From the NCBI GenBank assembly GCA_012517865.1, contig JAAYUC010000038.1:1-53685 (forward strand): a stretch of 53,685 bases of DNA, written 5' to 3'. The stretch comes from Chloroflexota bacterium. Lineage in GTDB: Bacteria > Chloroflexota > Anaerolineae > Anaerolineales > Anaerolineaceae. This document shows positions 31,128-39,471 of the stretch, one piece after another. Every line of letters begins with the position of its first letter. Position 1 is the stretch's first letter. Below the pieces are notes generated by a model, which had not been told where the DNA came from, ran no database searches, and saw nothing but the letters and a program-made list of their open reading frames with translations. Position numbers and translations under genes: made by a program.

Positions 31128-31646
31128 TTACATTTTTTCGCGGTAGTTTTTCAGGATTTCCTGCCCGGGCAAATGAATCGCCTTGGGCTCGCAAACGCTT
31201 TTACAGAAACAGCAGCCCACCAGGCAGAGGAAAGGCTCCGCCACCCATACGTGTCCGTTTTCGTCGCGTTCAAAAACCTCGCGGGCGCAGGTATCCAGGC
31301 AGGCGCCGCAGTCGTTGCACAGCTCCGGAGCGATAGTTGGAAACCATGGGATTTGCTCGCGGGGGTAACCGCGCCAGGTGCCGTAATCGCGCGCGGCTGC
31401 TGCTTTCCCGCTGCGTTTTTGGCGGCAGTAACGCGCGTATTCCATGCACAGCGCTCTGCCGTACTCGGGCAGGGCGGGCGCCGGGATAAAGTTGTGTTTT
31501 TTCACTCCGGCAATCAGCGCTTTGTGCAGGTTCTCATCCGCAGGTCCATACCCGGCGTCGTAAAGCTCTGCGAAAAGCTCTTCCAGGCCCAGCAGGCCAG
31601 CGGGGAGCCCGCCGATATTCAACATGCGGTAACTGAGCGCGGGCAT
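31128..31646 (-). CDS. suf-linked protein with two [4Fe-4S] cysteine motifs
   Basis: The 172-residue protein has about 100 residues of unfamiliar, mostly helical N-terminal sequence, then a bacterial-ferredoxin-type module with CNDCGACLDTC (Cx2Cx2Cx3C) and CLVGCCFCKSVC (Cx3C with a further Cx2Cx3C). It should bind two [4Fe-4S] clusters in the cytoplasm. The ATG at 31646 overlaps the sufE stop (TAATG), so it belongs to the sufSE operon. An upstream in-frame ATG at 31670 is inside sufE and less likely. Likely roles are electron donor or scaffold during cluster assembly. The N-terminal part is not recognised. Confidence 0.78.
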   Translation of the reverse strand: MPALSYRMLNIGGLPAGLLGLEELFAELYDAGYGPADENLHKALIAGVKKHNFIPAPALPEYGRALCMEYARYCRQKRSGKAAAARDYGTWRGYPREQIPWFPTIAPELCNDCGACLDTCAREVFERDENGHVWVAEPFLCLVGCCFCKSVCEPKAIHLPGQEILKNYREKM

Positions 31647-32074
31647 TAGCCTCCCATGCGCGCGGCGCATTCCTCCGCGGCGGATTTCAGGAAGCTCACC
31701 ATGGCGGTCAGTCCGTTGCTGCGCTGCGAAGATAAGTGCCGCCAGAAACCCAGCGTGTCAAACAGGCTCAGGTCCACAGTCGCGTAAGCTTCGGCCGGCT
31801 GCCCGTTCAGGAGCTCGAACAGCAAAGCCGCCAGCCCTTTGACAATCAAAGAGTCGCTGTCCGTCTGGAAGTACAGGCGTCCCTCGCGGCACTCTGTGGC
31901 GAACCAGACGCTCGATTGACAGCCTTTCACGCGGTGTTCTTCGGACTTCAATTCTGCCGGCATTTCAGGCAGGTTCTGCCCCTTTTCAATCAGGTAATCG
32001 TATTTTTCTTCCCAGCTTTCCAACAGGCTGAATTCCTCGCTGATTTGTGCTGCGATTTCGGCTGTCGTTCGCAT
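31646..32074 (-). CDS. sufE: SufE sulfur acceptor
   Basis: SufE takes persulfide sulfur from SufS and passes it to the SufBCD scaffold. The 142-residue length fits. The invariant Cys sits in VKGCQSSVW near residue 52, and the C-terminal GLAALLFELLNGQ and LSSQRSNGLTAMV segments match the family. It follows sufS with a 4-base gap and overlaps the ferredoxin gene, forming a compact sufS-sufE-ferredoxin operon. SufB, SufC and SufD are not in the window. Confidence 0.93.
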   Translation of the reverse strand: MRTTAEIAAQISEEFSLLESWEEKYDYLIEKGQNLPEMPAELKSEEHRVKGCQSSVWFATECREGRLYFQTDSDSLIVKGLAALLFELLNGQPAEAYATVDLSLFDTLGFWRHLSSQRSNGLTAMVSFLKSAAEECAARMGG

Positions 32075-32078
32075 TGTG

Positions 32079-33305
32079 CTACCTTTTCAACATTTTTATC
32101 ACGCGCCGGATACCGTGCGTCAGGGCGTCGATATCCTCGCGGTTGTTATATAGCGCCAGAGAAGCGCGCACGGTGCCTGTGATGGACAGCGCGTCCATGA
32201 TTGGCTGCGTGCAGTGCTGTCCGGTGCGCACCGCGACTCCCGAGGTATCCAGCAAAATGCCCATGTCGTAATGCTGGATGCCTTCCACGTTGAAAGGCAG
32301 GATGCTGGACCGCCGCCGCGGGTTTCCATAAAGCGTCAGCCCGGGGATGGCGCGCAGCTGCTCGATGCCGTATACCAGCAAGCTCTCTTCGTAAGCTTCT
32401 AGTTCCTGCCAATCAAAGCTGTTTAGATAATCCACAGCCGCACCCAGCCCGACCGCGCCTTCCACATTTGGGGTGCCGGCTTCAAACTTGTACGGAGGCT
32501 GGGCAAAGGTCACGCGGACGCTGCTGACCTGGTCAATCATTTCGCCGCCGAACAGGAAGGGCGGCATTTTTTCAAGCCAGTACTCTTTGGCATACAAAAC
32601 TCCAATGCCCATCGGGCCGTACATTTTGTGCCCGGAAAAAGCGTAAAAGTCCGCGTCCAGGGCTTGCACGTCGCGCGCGGCCAGATGCTGCACGGATTGC
32701 GCCGCGTCAACCAACACGGGCACGCCGTTCGCATGGGCAAGCGGAATGATGGTTTCCAGCGGGTTCACTGTGCCGAGCGAATTGGAGACCTGATTGAGCG
32801 CCAGGAGGCGGGTCTTTTCGGTGAACATGCCCTTTAGAACCTCGGGGTCCAGCTCGCCATCCGCGGTGAACGGCAGCACGCGGAAGCGCGCGCCCTTGCG
32901 CCGGCACAGCTCAAACCACGGTACAAAATTGCTGTGGTGCTCCAGCTGGCTGACGATGATTTCATCGCCGGGATGGACAAAAGCTTCGCCAAACGAAGCG
33001 GCAACCAGGTTAATGGACTCCGTAGTGCCGCGAGTGAAAATCACTTCGTGGGGGTGGGCGGCATTGATAAATCTGGCAACCTTGGCGCGCGCTTCTTCGT
33101 ACATATCGGTGGCGCGGATGGCAAGCGTGTGGTTGCCGCGGTGCACGTTGCTGTTCACCAGCGTGTAATAGTCGCGCAGGGCATCGATGACAGCCTGCGG
33201 TTTTTGTGTGGTAGCTGCGTTGTCCAGATAGACCAGCGGATGGTCATTAATCCAGGTGGAAAGAATTGGAAAGTCCGCGCGCGCTTCAGAAATTGATTTG
33301 GCCAT
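32079..33305 (-). CDS. sufS: cysteine desulfurase SufS
   Basis: This PLP enzyme releases sulfur from cysteine for iron-sulfur cluster assembly. The 408-residue protein has the group II desulfurase pattern: NAATTQKPQAVIDAL, VHRGNHTLA, FTRGTTESINLVA, QLEHHSNFVPW, the PLP Lys in FSGHKMYGP, and the persulfide Cys in VRTGQHCTQP. SufE is encoded 4 bases downstream. The gene begins 190 bases from the divergent two-component operon, and this shared region holds no recognisable Rrf2-type site that I could identify. Confidence 0.94.
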   Translation of the reverse strand: MAKSISEARADFPILSTWINDHPLVYLDNAATTQKPQAVIDALRDYYTLVNSNVHRGNHTLAIRATDMYEEARAKVARFINAAHPHEVIFTRGTTESINLVAASFGEAFVHPGDEIIVSQLEHHSNFVPWFELCRRKGARFRVLPFTADGELDPEVLKGMFTEKTRLLALNQVSNSLGTVNPLETIIPLAHANGVPVLVDAAQSVQHLAARDVQALDADFYAFSGHKMYGPMGIGVLYAKEYWLEKMPPFLFGGEMIDQVSSVRVTFAQPPYKFEAGTPNVEGAVGLGAAVDYLNSFDWQELEAYEESLLVYGIEQLRAIPGLTLYGNPRRRSSILPFNVEGIQHYDMGILLDTSGVAVRTGQHCTQPIMDALSITGTVRASLALYNNREDIDALTHGIRRVIKMLKR

Positions 33306-33498
33306 GCCTACCTCTGATTATTTCAGCCTCATTTTACCATTACAGGGAGAAGCTTCTGGCGGCACATTGTTTTTAGGCGGAAATGTACAAGTTGCCGTGC
33401 CGCTGAAAGAGGGGATGCGATAAAATTGTTAACATACGGGAGATGGAGAGCTCAGCCGCGCTTCCGCGTGGGGTTCACATGCCCGTAACGGAGGACGC

Positions 33499-34209
33499 AT
33501 GCCCGAAAAAATATTGGTTGTGGATGATGAAATTTCCCTGCAGGAAACCCTCGCGTACAACCTCTCCAGAGAAGGTTACCAAGTGGAAGTCGCCGGCGAT
33601 GGAAACCAAGCGCTTCATCTGGCGCGCACTTCCAAACCGGATTTGGTGATTCTGGATGTCATGCTGCCGGGCCTGGATGGGTTTGAGGTCTGCCGAATTC
33701 TGCGCCAGGAGGCCAACATCCCCATTTTAATGCTCACCGCGCGTGATGACGAAATTGACCGCGTGGTCGGCCTGGAAGTGGGCGCGGATGACTACCTGGC
33801 AAAGCCTTTCAGCATGCGCGAATTGATTGCCCGCGTCAAAGCGCTGCTGCGGCGCGTGCGGCTCATTCGCGAGGACGTGGTCACCGAGAAACAAGAGGCG
33901 GAGCAGCCCAAACTGTTTACTTTCGGCAACCTGGTTTTTGACCTGACCCGCCGTGAAGTGAAATTGGATGACAAAGTGCTGCCTCTAAAACCCAAGGAAT
34001 ATGAGCTGCTGCTTTTTATGGGGCAGCAGAAAGGGCGCTTGCTGACGCGTGAATTAATCCTGGAGCGCGTCTGGGGTTGGGGCTTCGTGGGGGATTCGCG
34101 CACGGTGGATGTGCACATACGCTGGCTGCGCGAAAAGATAGAACCAAATCCAGAAAACCCCCAGCGCATTATCACAGTCCGAGGTGCCGGATACCGCTTT
34201 GAAGGCTGA
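33499..34209 (+). CDS. OmpR-family response regulator, PhoB/PhoP-like
   Basis: The 236-residue regulator has an N-terminal receiver domain with phospho-acceptor Asp53 in [12 protein letters not shown], the acidic pair DDE near residues 9-11, and Lys in LAKPFS. A C-terminal winged helix (about 135-235) shows [21 protein letters not shown] and [16 protein letters not shown]. It starts with an ATG at 33499 preceded by GGAGG and is separated by 2 bases from its partner kinase. Position beside phoU, and a set of 11-bp repeats before phoU, suggest phosphate control. Other OmpR-type roles remain possible. Confidence 0.9.
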   Translation: MPEKILVVDDEISLQETLAYNLSREGYQVEVAGDGNQALHLARTSKPDLVILDVMLPGLDGFEVCRILRQEANIPILMLTARDDEIDRVVGLEVGADDYLAKPFSMRELIARVKALLRRVRLIREDVVTEKQEAEQPKLFTFGNLVFDLTRREVKLDDKVLPLKPKEYELLLFMGQQKGRLLTRELILERVWGWGFVGDSRTVDVHIRWLREKIEPNPENPQRIITVRGAGYRFEG

Positions 34210-34211
34210 GC

Positions 34212-35630
34212 ATGAAGCGGCAGACCCATCGGAGCTTCATTCTGCCGTACATCCTGATTCTTGTCGGCAGCATCATCCTTTCAGCGGTGATAATCCCGCC
34301 GGCTGTCCGCGCGACCTACGCGCAGGCAGCTGAGAGCGGCCTGCCGCCTGATTTCAAATTAATTTACATGGCAGTCGGGGCTGTGGCGCTCACCGCGGTG
34401 GCGGCCGCGGTAGTAGCCAGCGGAATTTACTCGAGACGCAACCTAAACGTTATCAAGCAGCTGACCGAGACGGTGCGCGGCCTGGGTGAAGGTAAATACC
34501 ACAACGTTGCGATTCCGCGGCAGGTGGAATCGATGCCGGAAATGCAAGTCCTCAGCCAGGCGCTGGAAGAGACCGCGGCGCAAATCGAACGGCAGATTTC
34601 AGCGCTTTCAAAGGAACAGGCCATGCTCTCCACTGTGCTGCGGCAGATGACCGACGGCGTTTTAATCGCCGACCACGAAGGACGGGTACAGCTGCTCAAC
34701 GCAGCCGCGGAAAGGCTTTTCAATTTTGATAGCGCTGATGCCCTGGGCAGGTCGGTGGTCGAGGTCATGCGCTATCATCAGCTGGTGGACTTCTGGACCA
34801 CCGTCCAGGAAGGCGAGCCCAAGTTAATGACGCTGGAAATGGGGGCGGAACATAAATTTTTGCAGGTGATTGGCATCCCATTGGGAGAACAACTGCCCGG
34901 CCGAACCATGCTGCTGTTCCAGGACCTGACCCAGCTCCACCGCTTGGAAGTGGTTCGCAAAGATTTCATCTCCAATATTTCCCACGAACTGCGCACCCCA
35001 ATGGCGAGCCTGAAAGCTCTCAGCGAGACGCTTTTGGGCGGGGCGCTGGAAGACCCGCCTGCCGCGCGCCGTTTTATCGAGCGCATGGACACCGAAGTGG
35101 ACAACCTCACTTTTTTGGTCAACGAACTGCTGGAACTTTCCCGCATTGAAGCCGGCCGAACCAACCTGGAAATTCAGCGCGTAAACCCCTGTGAGCTGAT
35201 GATAAAACCCTACGAACGCATGATGCTGCAGGCGGAACGCGCGGGCCTGAGTTTATCCATGGACTGCAATTGGGATTTGCCGGCTGTATTTGCCGACCCC
35301 GACCGCATAGCCCAGGTGTTCATCAACCTGCTTCACAACGCCATAAAATTCACCCCTCCCGGGGGGCACATTCAAATGGGCGCCTGGGTCCATGATAATA
35401 CCGTCGTCTTTATGGTGCGCGATAACGGCGTGGGCATTCCGCAAAAAGACCTTACGCGCATTTTCGAGCGCTTTTACAAAGCGGACCGAGCGCGTTCCGG
35501 CGGTGGAACCGGTTTAGGCTTATCCATCTGCAAGCATATGGTGGAGGCGCATGGGGGCTACATTTGGGCGGAGAGCGAAGAAGGACGGGGCAGCAGCCTT
35601 TTCTTTGCCATACCAATCGCGTCAACCTGA
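34212..35630 (+). CDS. sensor histidine kinase, PhoR-like
   Basis: The 472-residue kinase has two membrane segments (about 9-31 and 50-72) with a loop of only about 20 residues between them, then HAMP-like and PAS domains (about 73-240), a dimerisation domain with phospho-His258 in SHELRTPMASLKAL, and the ATPase domain with N box NLLHNAIKF, G1 DNGVGIP and G2 GGGTGLGLS. The tiny outside loop means that it probably senses through the membrane, PAS domain or a partner such as PhoU, as PhoR does. It is co-transcribed with the regulator. PhoU follows after 194 bases. Confidence 0.9.
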   Translation: MKRQTHRSFILPYILILVGSIILSAVIIPPAVRATYAQAAESGLPPDFKLIYMAVGAVALTAVAAAVVASGIYSRRNLNVIKQLTETVRGLGEGKYHNVAIPRQVESMPEMQVLSQALEETAAQIERQISALSKEQAMLSTVLRQMTDGVLIADHEGRVQLLNAAAERLFNFDSADALGRSVVEVMRYHQLVDFWTTVQEGEPKLMTLEMGAEHKFLQVIGIPLGEQLPGRTMLLFQDLTQLHRLEVVRKDFISNISHELRTPMASLKALSETLLGGALEDPPAARRFIERMDTEVDNLTFLVNELLELSRIEAGRTNLEIQRVNPCELMIKPYERMMLQAERAGLSLSMDCNWDLPAVFADPDRIAQVFINLLHNAIKFTPPGGHIQMGAWVHDNTVVFMVRDNGVGIPQKDLTRIFERFYKADRARSGGGTGLGLSICKHMVEAHGGYIWAESEEGRGSSLFFAIPIAST

Positions 35631-35658
35631 GTTTTCAGCGCAAAACCTTTTTAATTTC

Positions 35659-35713
35659 TTGACACATCTTTTACGGCAATTTAATGATCCCCTAATAGTA
35701 AGAATGGCATAAT
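35659..35713 (+). promoter_or_regulatory. 11-bp direct repeats (Pho-box-like) and -10 box before phoU
   Basis: Related hexamers stand exactly 11 bases apart: TTGACA (35659), TTTACG (35670), TTAATG (35681) and a weaker CTAATA (35692), each with a 5-base spacer. Such an 11-bp period is how PhoB/PhoP-type OmpR-family dimers bind DNA. CATAAT (35708-35713) lies about 11 bases after the last repeat, the arrangement of activator-dependent pho promoters without a -35 box. The leader to phoU (35825) is then about 105 bases. Confidence 0.5.
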
Positions 35714-35824
35714 AAAAACAGGATGACCCGCGCCGCGCCGGCGGATTTTTCCGCGTGAAAAAATAATGACAATAGCGTACAATTAGTGAACAGATAAAAA
35801 AACCGCACGCAGAGGAACTACCTT

Positions 35825-36511
35825 ATGCCCCGCCTCACTTTGGATAGAGAAATTCGCCTGATTCAGGATGAGACCCTGCTCCTTGGCAGTTTGGTGGAAC
35901 AGGCGGTGCTGAATGCTGTGGACGCGCTGAAATCACGCGATGTTGCCGCGGCCAGGGCAGTCATTCGAAACGACATGGTCATCAATGACAAGCGTTTCGC
36001 GATTGAAAACCGCATCCTGATTCTATTCGCCACGCAGTCCCCGATGGCGCGCGACCTGCGCCTGCTGGCAGCTGTGCTGGAACTCATCACCGAGCTGGAA
36101 CGCATCGGCGACTATGCCAAAGGCATTGCCAAGGTGGCGGAAGAGCTTGCCAATGACGAAACGCCGGTGCCAATCCGCGAAATTTCTACTATGGCCGACC
36201 TTGCGGTCAGCATGCTGCACCGCGCTCTGGGCGCTTTTATCGCTGAAGACCTGGAAACCGCCAGGGCGCTCCCCGCCGAGGACGAGCAGGTGGATGAACT
36301 CTATAAGCTGATCTATCGCAAGATAGTACAGGCGATGATTGCCAACCCGGCATCCATAGACCATTCCAATCAAATCCTGTGGGTCATCCACAATCTTGAA
36401 CGCACGGCGGACCGCGTTACCAATATCTGCGAGCGGATTGTGTTCATCGCGACTGGCGAGCTGCTGGAGATGGACAGTTCCGATGATGAACTGGAGACGC
36501 CCGCGGAATAA
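35825..36511 (+). CDS. phoU: phosphate-signalling protein PhoU
   Basis: PhoU links phosphate uptake to the PhoR kinase and represses it when phosphate is ample. The 228-residue protein has the two three-helix repeats with the metal-binding signatures ELERIGDYAKGIAK and NLERTADRVTNICERIVF, at the expected spacing, plus TQSPMARDLRLLAAVLEL. The usual pst transporter genes are not adjacent. Instead the neighbours are a two-component system upstream and kinase/CHAD genes downstream. The phoU stop is 141 bases from the first kinase gene, which has its own possible -10 box. Confidence 0.93.
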   Translation: MPRLTLDREIRLIQDETLLLGSLVEQAVLNAVDALKSRDVAAARAVIRNDMVINDKRFAIENRILILFATQSPMARDLRLLAAVLELITELERIGDYAKGIAKVAEELANDETPVPIREISTMADLAVSMLHRALGAFIAEDLETARALPAEDEQVDELYKLIYRKIVQAMIANPASIDHSNQILWVIHNLERTADRVTNICERIVFIATGELLEMDSSDDELETPAE

Positions 36512-36543
36512 GCTTCCGCTTCGCATTATCCCGGCGTTTACTT

Positions 36544-36549
36544 TATAAT
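36544..36549 (+). promoter_or_regulatory. candidate -10 box of the kinase-CHAD operon
   Basis: A perfect TATAAT lies 103 bases before the GTG at 36653, with no clear -35 box. The following leader shows no fold that I could recognise. Confidence 0.35.
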
Positions 36550-36652
36550 GATAAGTGTTACCGGTATCTGCGCCGGGTGGGAGCGCGCAGTTCTGTTTTG
36601 CTCTTCGTTTTCCCGGGCGGTAAGCGCGATTTTTTGATAAGGAGAGCAACCC

Positions 36653-37387
36653 GTGTTAAAACCAAATACCACGAAAGGGAAGTTAATCGTCGTTGAGGGC
36701 ATCGACGGTTCAGGGAAATCAACACAGATTGATTTACTGTACAAGTGGCTGCAATCCCAGGGTTATTCCGTGTTTTTCAGCGAATGGAACAGTTCCCCCC
36801 TGGTAAAAAGCACCACCAAAACCGCCAAGAAAGAAAAGACCTTTACCCCCACCACTTTCAGCATCCTGCACTGCACCGACTTTGCTGACCGCTGGGAGAA
36901 CGGCATTTACCCGCTGCTGAAAGCCGGCGCGATTGTGCTGGCAGACCGCTACGTTTTTACCGCCTTTGCCCGCGATGTTGCCCGCGGTGTGGACCCCCAG
37001 TGGGTGCGCAATATGTATTCCTTTGCCATCAAACCGGATGCCGCGCTGTATTTCCGCGTCCCCTTGGACGTGGCGGTGGAGCGCATCACGGCAGCCCGCG
37101 CCAGCCTGAAGTATTACGAAGCCGGCATGGACCTGAACCTCTCCGAAAACATCAATGAGAGCTTCAAACTCTTCCAGGGCAGAATTCTGGAACAGTACGA
37201 CGCGATGGTGGATGAATTCGGACTGACGGTGATTGACGGCACGCAGCCGGTCAAAGACCAACAGAAGAAGGTGCGCGCGCTGGTAAAGAAAATACTGCGC
37301 GGGTGGGAAGGCCTGCCTAACCCAAACAAGCCCGCCGCGTCCGGGCGTACCATAAAGACCACCGCTGTTGAAGGAGGCAAAAAATGA
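36653..37387 (+). CDS. thymidylate-kinase-like P-loop protein, copy 1
   Basis: The 244-residue protein has intact Walker A GIDGSGKST (near residue 16), LHCTDFADRWENGIYPLLKAG, the DRY motif (LADRYVFTAFARD) and a lid-like Arg segment. These place it in the thymidylate kinase superfamily. It diverges from typical Tmk, which has an AYQG-type sequence after DRY; here it reads FARDVARGVD. A GTG start follows GGAGAG. The stop overlaps the paralogue by four bases (ATGA). The surrounding PhoU and CHAD genes raise the question of whether it phosphorylates dTMP at all or uses another substrate or polyphosphate. Confidence 0.82.
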   Translation: MLKPNTTKGKLIVVEGIDGSGKSTQIDLLYKWLQSQGYSVFFSEWNSSPLVKSTTKTAKKEKTFTPTTFSILHCTDFADRWENGIYPLLKAGAIVLADRYVFTAFARDVARGVDPQWVRNMYSFAIKPDAALYFRVPLDVAVERITAARASLKYYEAGMDLNLSENINESFKLFQGRILEQYDAMVDEFGLTVIDGTQPVKDQQKKVRALVKKILRGWEGLPNPNKPAASGRTIKTTAVEGGKK

Positions 37388-38097
37388 AAAACGCGAACTT
37401 TTACGGCGGAGGCTTTCCTTATCGGGATATTCAACAGCTGCCCGGTAAGTTGATTGTGCTGGAGGGAGCTGACGGCGTGGGAAGGTCCACGCAGATAAAG
37501 CTGCTGCGCCGCTGGCTGGAAGATGAAGGCTACGCGGTATCCGATACCGGCCTCACGCGTTCCACGCTGACCGCTTCGGGCCTGGAAGCGGCAAAAAGCG
37601 GCCACACGCTGGGACCTCTGACCTTAAGCCTGTTCTACCTGGCGGATTTTGCTGACCGCCTGGAAAACTTAATCATTCCGGCGCTGCAGGCCGGTTTTAT
37701 CGTGCTCTCCGACCGGTACTTTTACTCTGTGATGGCAAGAGACGCCATTCGCGGCGTGGATAAGTCCTGGTCCCGTCAGCTTTATGGCATTGCCCTGAAG
37801 CCGGACCTGATTCTTTACATGAAGGCGGATGTGCCTGTATTGGCGCAGCGCCTGATTCACGGCCGGGGCCTGAATTACTGGGAAGCCGGGATGGACCTGC
37901 ATCTGGCAGACAATATGTACGACAGCTTTTTGGCATACCAGACTTTGCTTACCAAGGAGTTTGATGAGCTGGCTCTGGCGTACAACTTTATTACCGTCGA
38001 CGCGAACCAGAATCCAGAAGCGATTTTTGAGGAATTGAAAATTCATATTTTGGAGCTGCTTCACAACCGTCTGACCAAGACGAAAAAACCAAAATAA
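37384..38097 (+). CDS. thymidylate-kinase-like paralogue with Walker-A Lys to Arg
   Basis: This 237-residue paralogue of the upstream gene keeps the fold markers: EGADGVGRST, SLFYLADFADRLENLIIPALQAG, LSDRYFYSVMARDAIRGVD and NYWEAGMDLHLADN. The P-loop Lys is replaced by Arg (GVGRST at about residues 34-39). That Lys is normally needed to bind the nucleotide beta/gamma phosphates. It may have little or no kinase activity and act as a regulatory partner of copy 1, possibly as a heterodimer. Translation is coupled by ATGA overlap, and the CHAD gene starts 57 bases after its stop. Confidence 0.82.
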   Translation: MKNANFYGGGFPYRDIQQLPGKLIVLEGADGVGRSTQIKLLRRWLEDEGYAVSDTGLTRSTLTASGLEAAKSGHTLGPLTLSLFYLADFADRLENLIIPALQAGFIVLSDRYFYSVMARDAIRGVDKSWSRQLYGIALKPDLILYMKADVPVLAQRLIHGRGLNYWEAGMDLHLADNMYDSFLAYQTLLTKEFDELALAYNFITVDANQNPEAIFEELKIHILELLHNRLTKTKKPK

Positions 38098-38154
38098 ACC
38101 AGCCGATTATTACCCTGAGAGCGCTGGTGACACCCGGAGGAAGGAAGGGAAACG

Positions 38155-39192
38155 ATGACCGCGGCTGCTGACGCAATTACAGTTTACGGCGCAAAAATCA
38201 TCAGCCGGCATGCCGCTGCGATGACAGCGGAAATGGATGGGGTGCGCAAAGCGGAGGACATTGAGTATATCCACCGCATGCGCGTGGCGACGCGCCGCAT
38301 GCGCAGCGCCCTGACCATATTCAAACGCTGCTTTCCCAAAAAAGAGTTTAAAAATATTGACCGTGACGTGCGCAAAGTGACCCAGGCTCTGGGTGAAGCG
38401 CGCGACCTGGACGTTCAACTGGCTGTGTTGCGCGAAGCAGAGGGGCAATTTAACACGCCCAGGCTGCTGCCGGGCCTGAAGCGCCTGGAACTTCGTCTGA
38501 CTCAGAAGCGCGCGGAAGCTCAGCAGCATGTCATCAGCGCGATGGACCAGCTTTTGGCAGACCGTTTGCTGGAACGCCTGGAAAGCTGGTACGCGCCTTT
38601 GCTGGCAGCGTCGGAGGGGGTGTATCTCTACTCCCCGGCTCTGTACCAGCTGGCATTTGAAAGCGTGCAGGTCCGCCTGAAAGAACTCCTGGGTCATGTG
38701 CCATTTATCAGCGACCCGAATAATGTGCTGGAGCTGCACGCCATGCGCATCAGCGCCAAGCGGCTGCGTTACACGCTGGAAGCGTTTGACGACCTGTTCA
38801 GCGGCCGCCTCAAGCCGTACATCTCCATCGGACGAAAGCTTCAGGACCAACTGGGCTTTATTCACGACCTGGACGTCTGGATTCAGTTCGTGCCGGCCTT
38901 TATTGAGGAAGAGCGCGGGCGCATCGCGGGCTACTTCGGCAGCGACAGACCGCTTAAGCGCCTGCTGCCCGGCTTGCTTGCTTTCCAGAATTCCCGCCGG
39001 GAACTGCGCGAAGCCGCTTACGCCGATTTTCTGGTTTCCTGGTCGGAGATTGAAAGTGCAAAAACCTGGGACGAAATGATGCGCCTGCTGAATACCCCTA
39101 TGGACCTTGAATCAGCGTTGCGCCTGCTGGAATCCGCCCGCGCGCAGGAAAAACCGGAACCGCAGACCGGCAGCCCGGCGGAGTCATCCTAA
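38155..39192 (+). CDS. CHAD-domain protein
   Basis: The 345-residue protein is an all-helical CHAD domain: YIHRMRVATRRMRSALTIFK near the start, GEARDLDVQLAVL, then a second half with LELHAMRISAKRLRYTLEAF and DQLGFIHDLDVWIQF. Conserved His and basic residues line a pore that is known in other CHAD proteins to bind polyphosphate. No CYTH triphosphatase domain is fused. Co-location with phoU and the two kinase-like genes suggests a role at polyphosphate granules. The gene has a GAGGAAGGAAGG-type ribosome site. The preceding gap is only 57 bases, so it is likely part of the kinase operon. Confidence 0.9.
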   Translation: MTAAADAITVYGAKIISRHAAAMTAEMDGVRKAEDIEYIHRMRVATRRMRSALTIFKRCFPKKEFKNIDRDVRKVTQALGEARDLDVQLAVLREAEGQFNTPRLLPGLKRLELRLTQKRAEAQQHVISAMDQLLADRLLERLESWYAPLLAASEGVYLYSPALYQLAFESVQVRLKELLGHVPFISDPNNVLELHAMRISAKRLRYTLEAFDDLFSGRLKPYISIGRKLQDQLGFIHDLDVWIQFVPAFIEEERGRIAGYFGSDRPLKRLLPGLLAFQNSRRELREAAYADFLVSWSEIESAKTWDEMMRLLNTPMDLESALRLLESARAQEKPEPQTGSPAESS

Positions 39193-39471
39193 AAAGAACG
39201 CGGGCAGCGGTAATCCTGCTGTTCCGGGCTGCGGGCAAAGCGGCGGCAGTTAAGCCGCGTCTAATGATTTATCCCATTAGTGGTGGTTTTTTCGCCAGCC
39301 GTGCTGAGGGGGCAAGTCTAGGAGGCAGCTGCTCCCTGGGGACAGGTACTCTGAACAGCGGCGTCGTTTCTTCGCTTTGGAGATGAACGTAGCGCGGCAG
39401 AACTCTGACCGGCGAACCAGAAGCCACTGACGTTAAGAATGCTCTGCTATGACGCGGGGCGCGTTCTCCAG

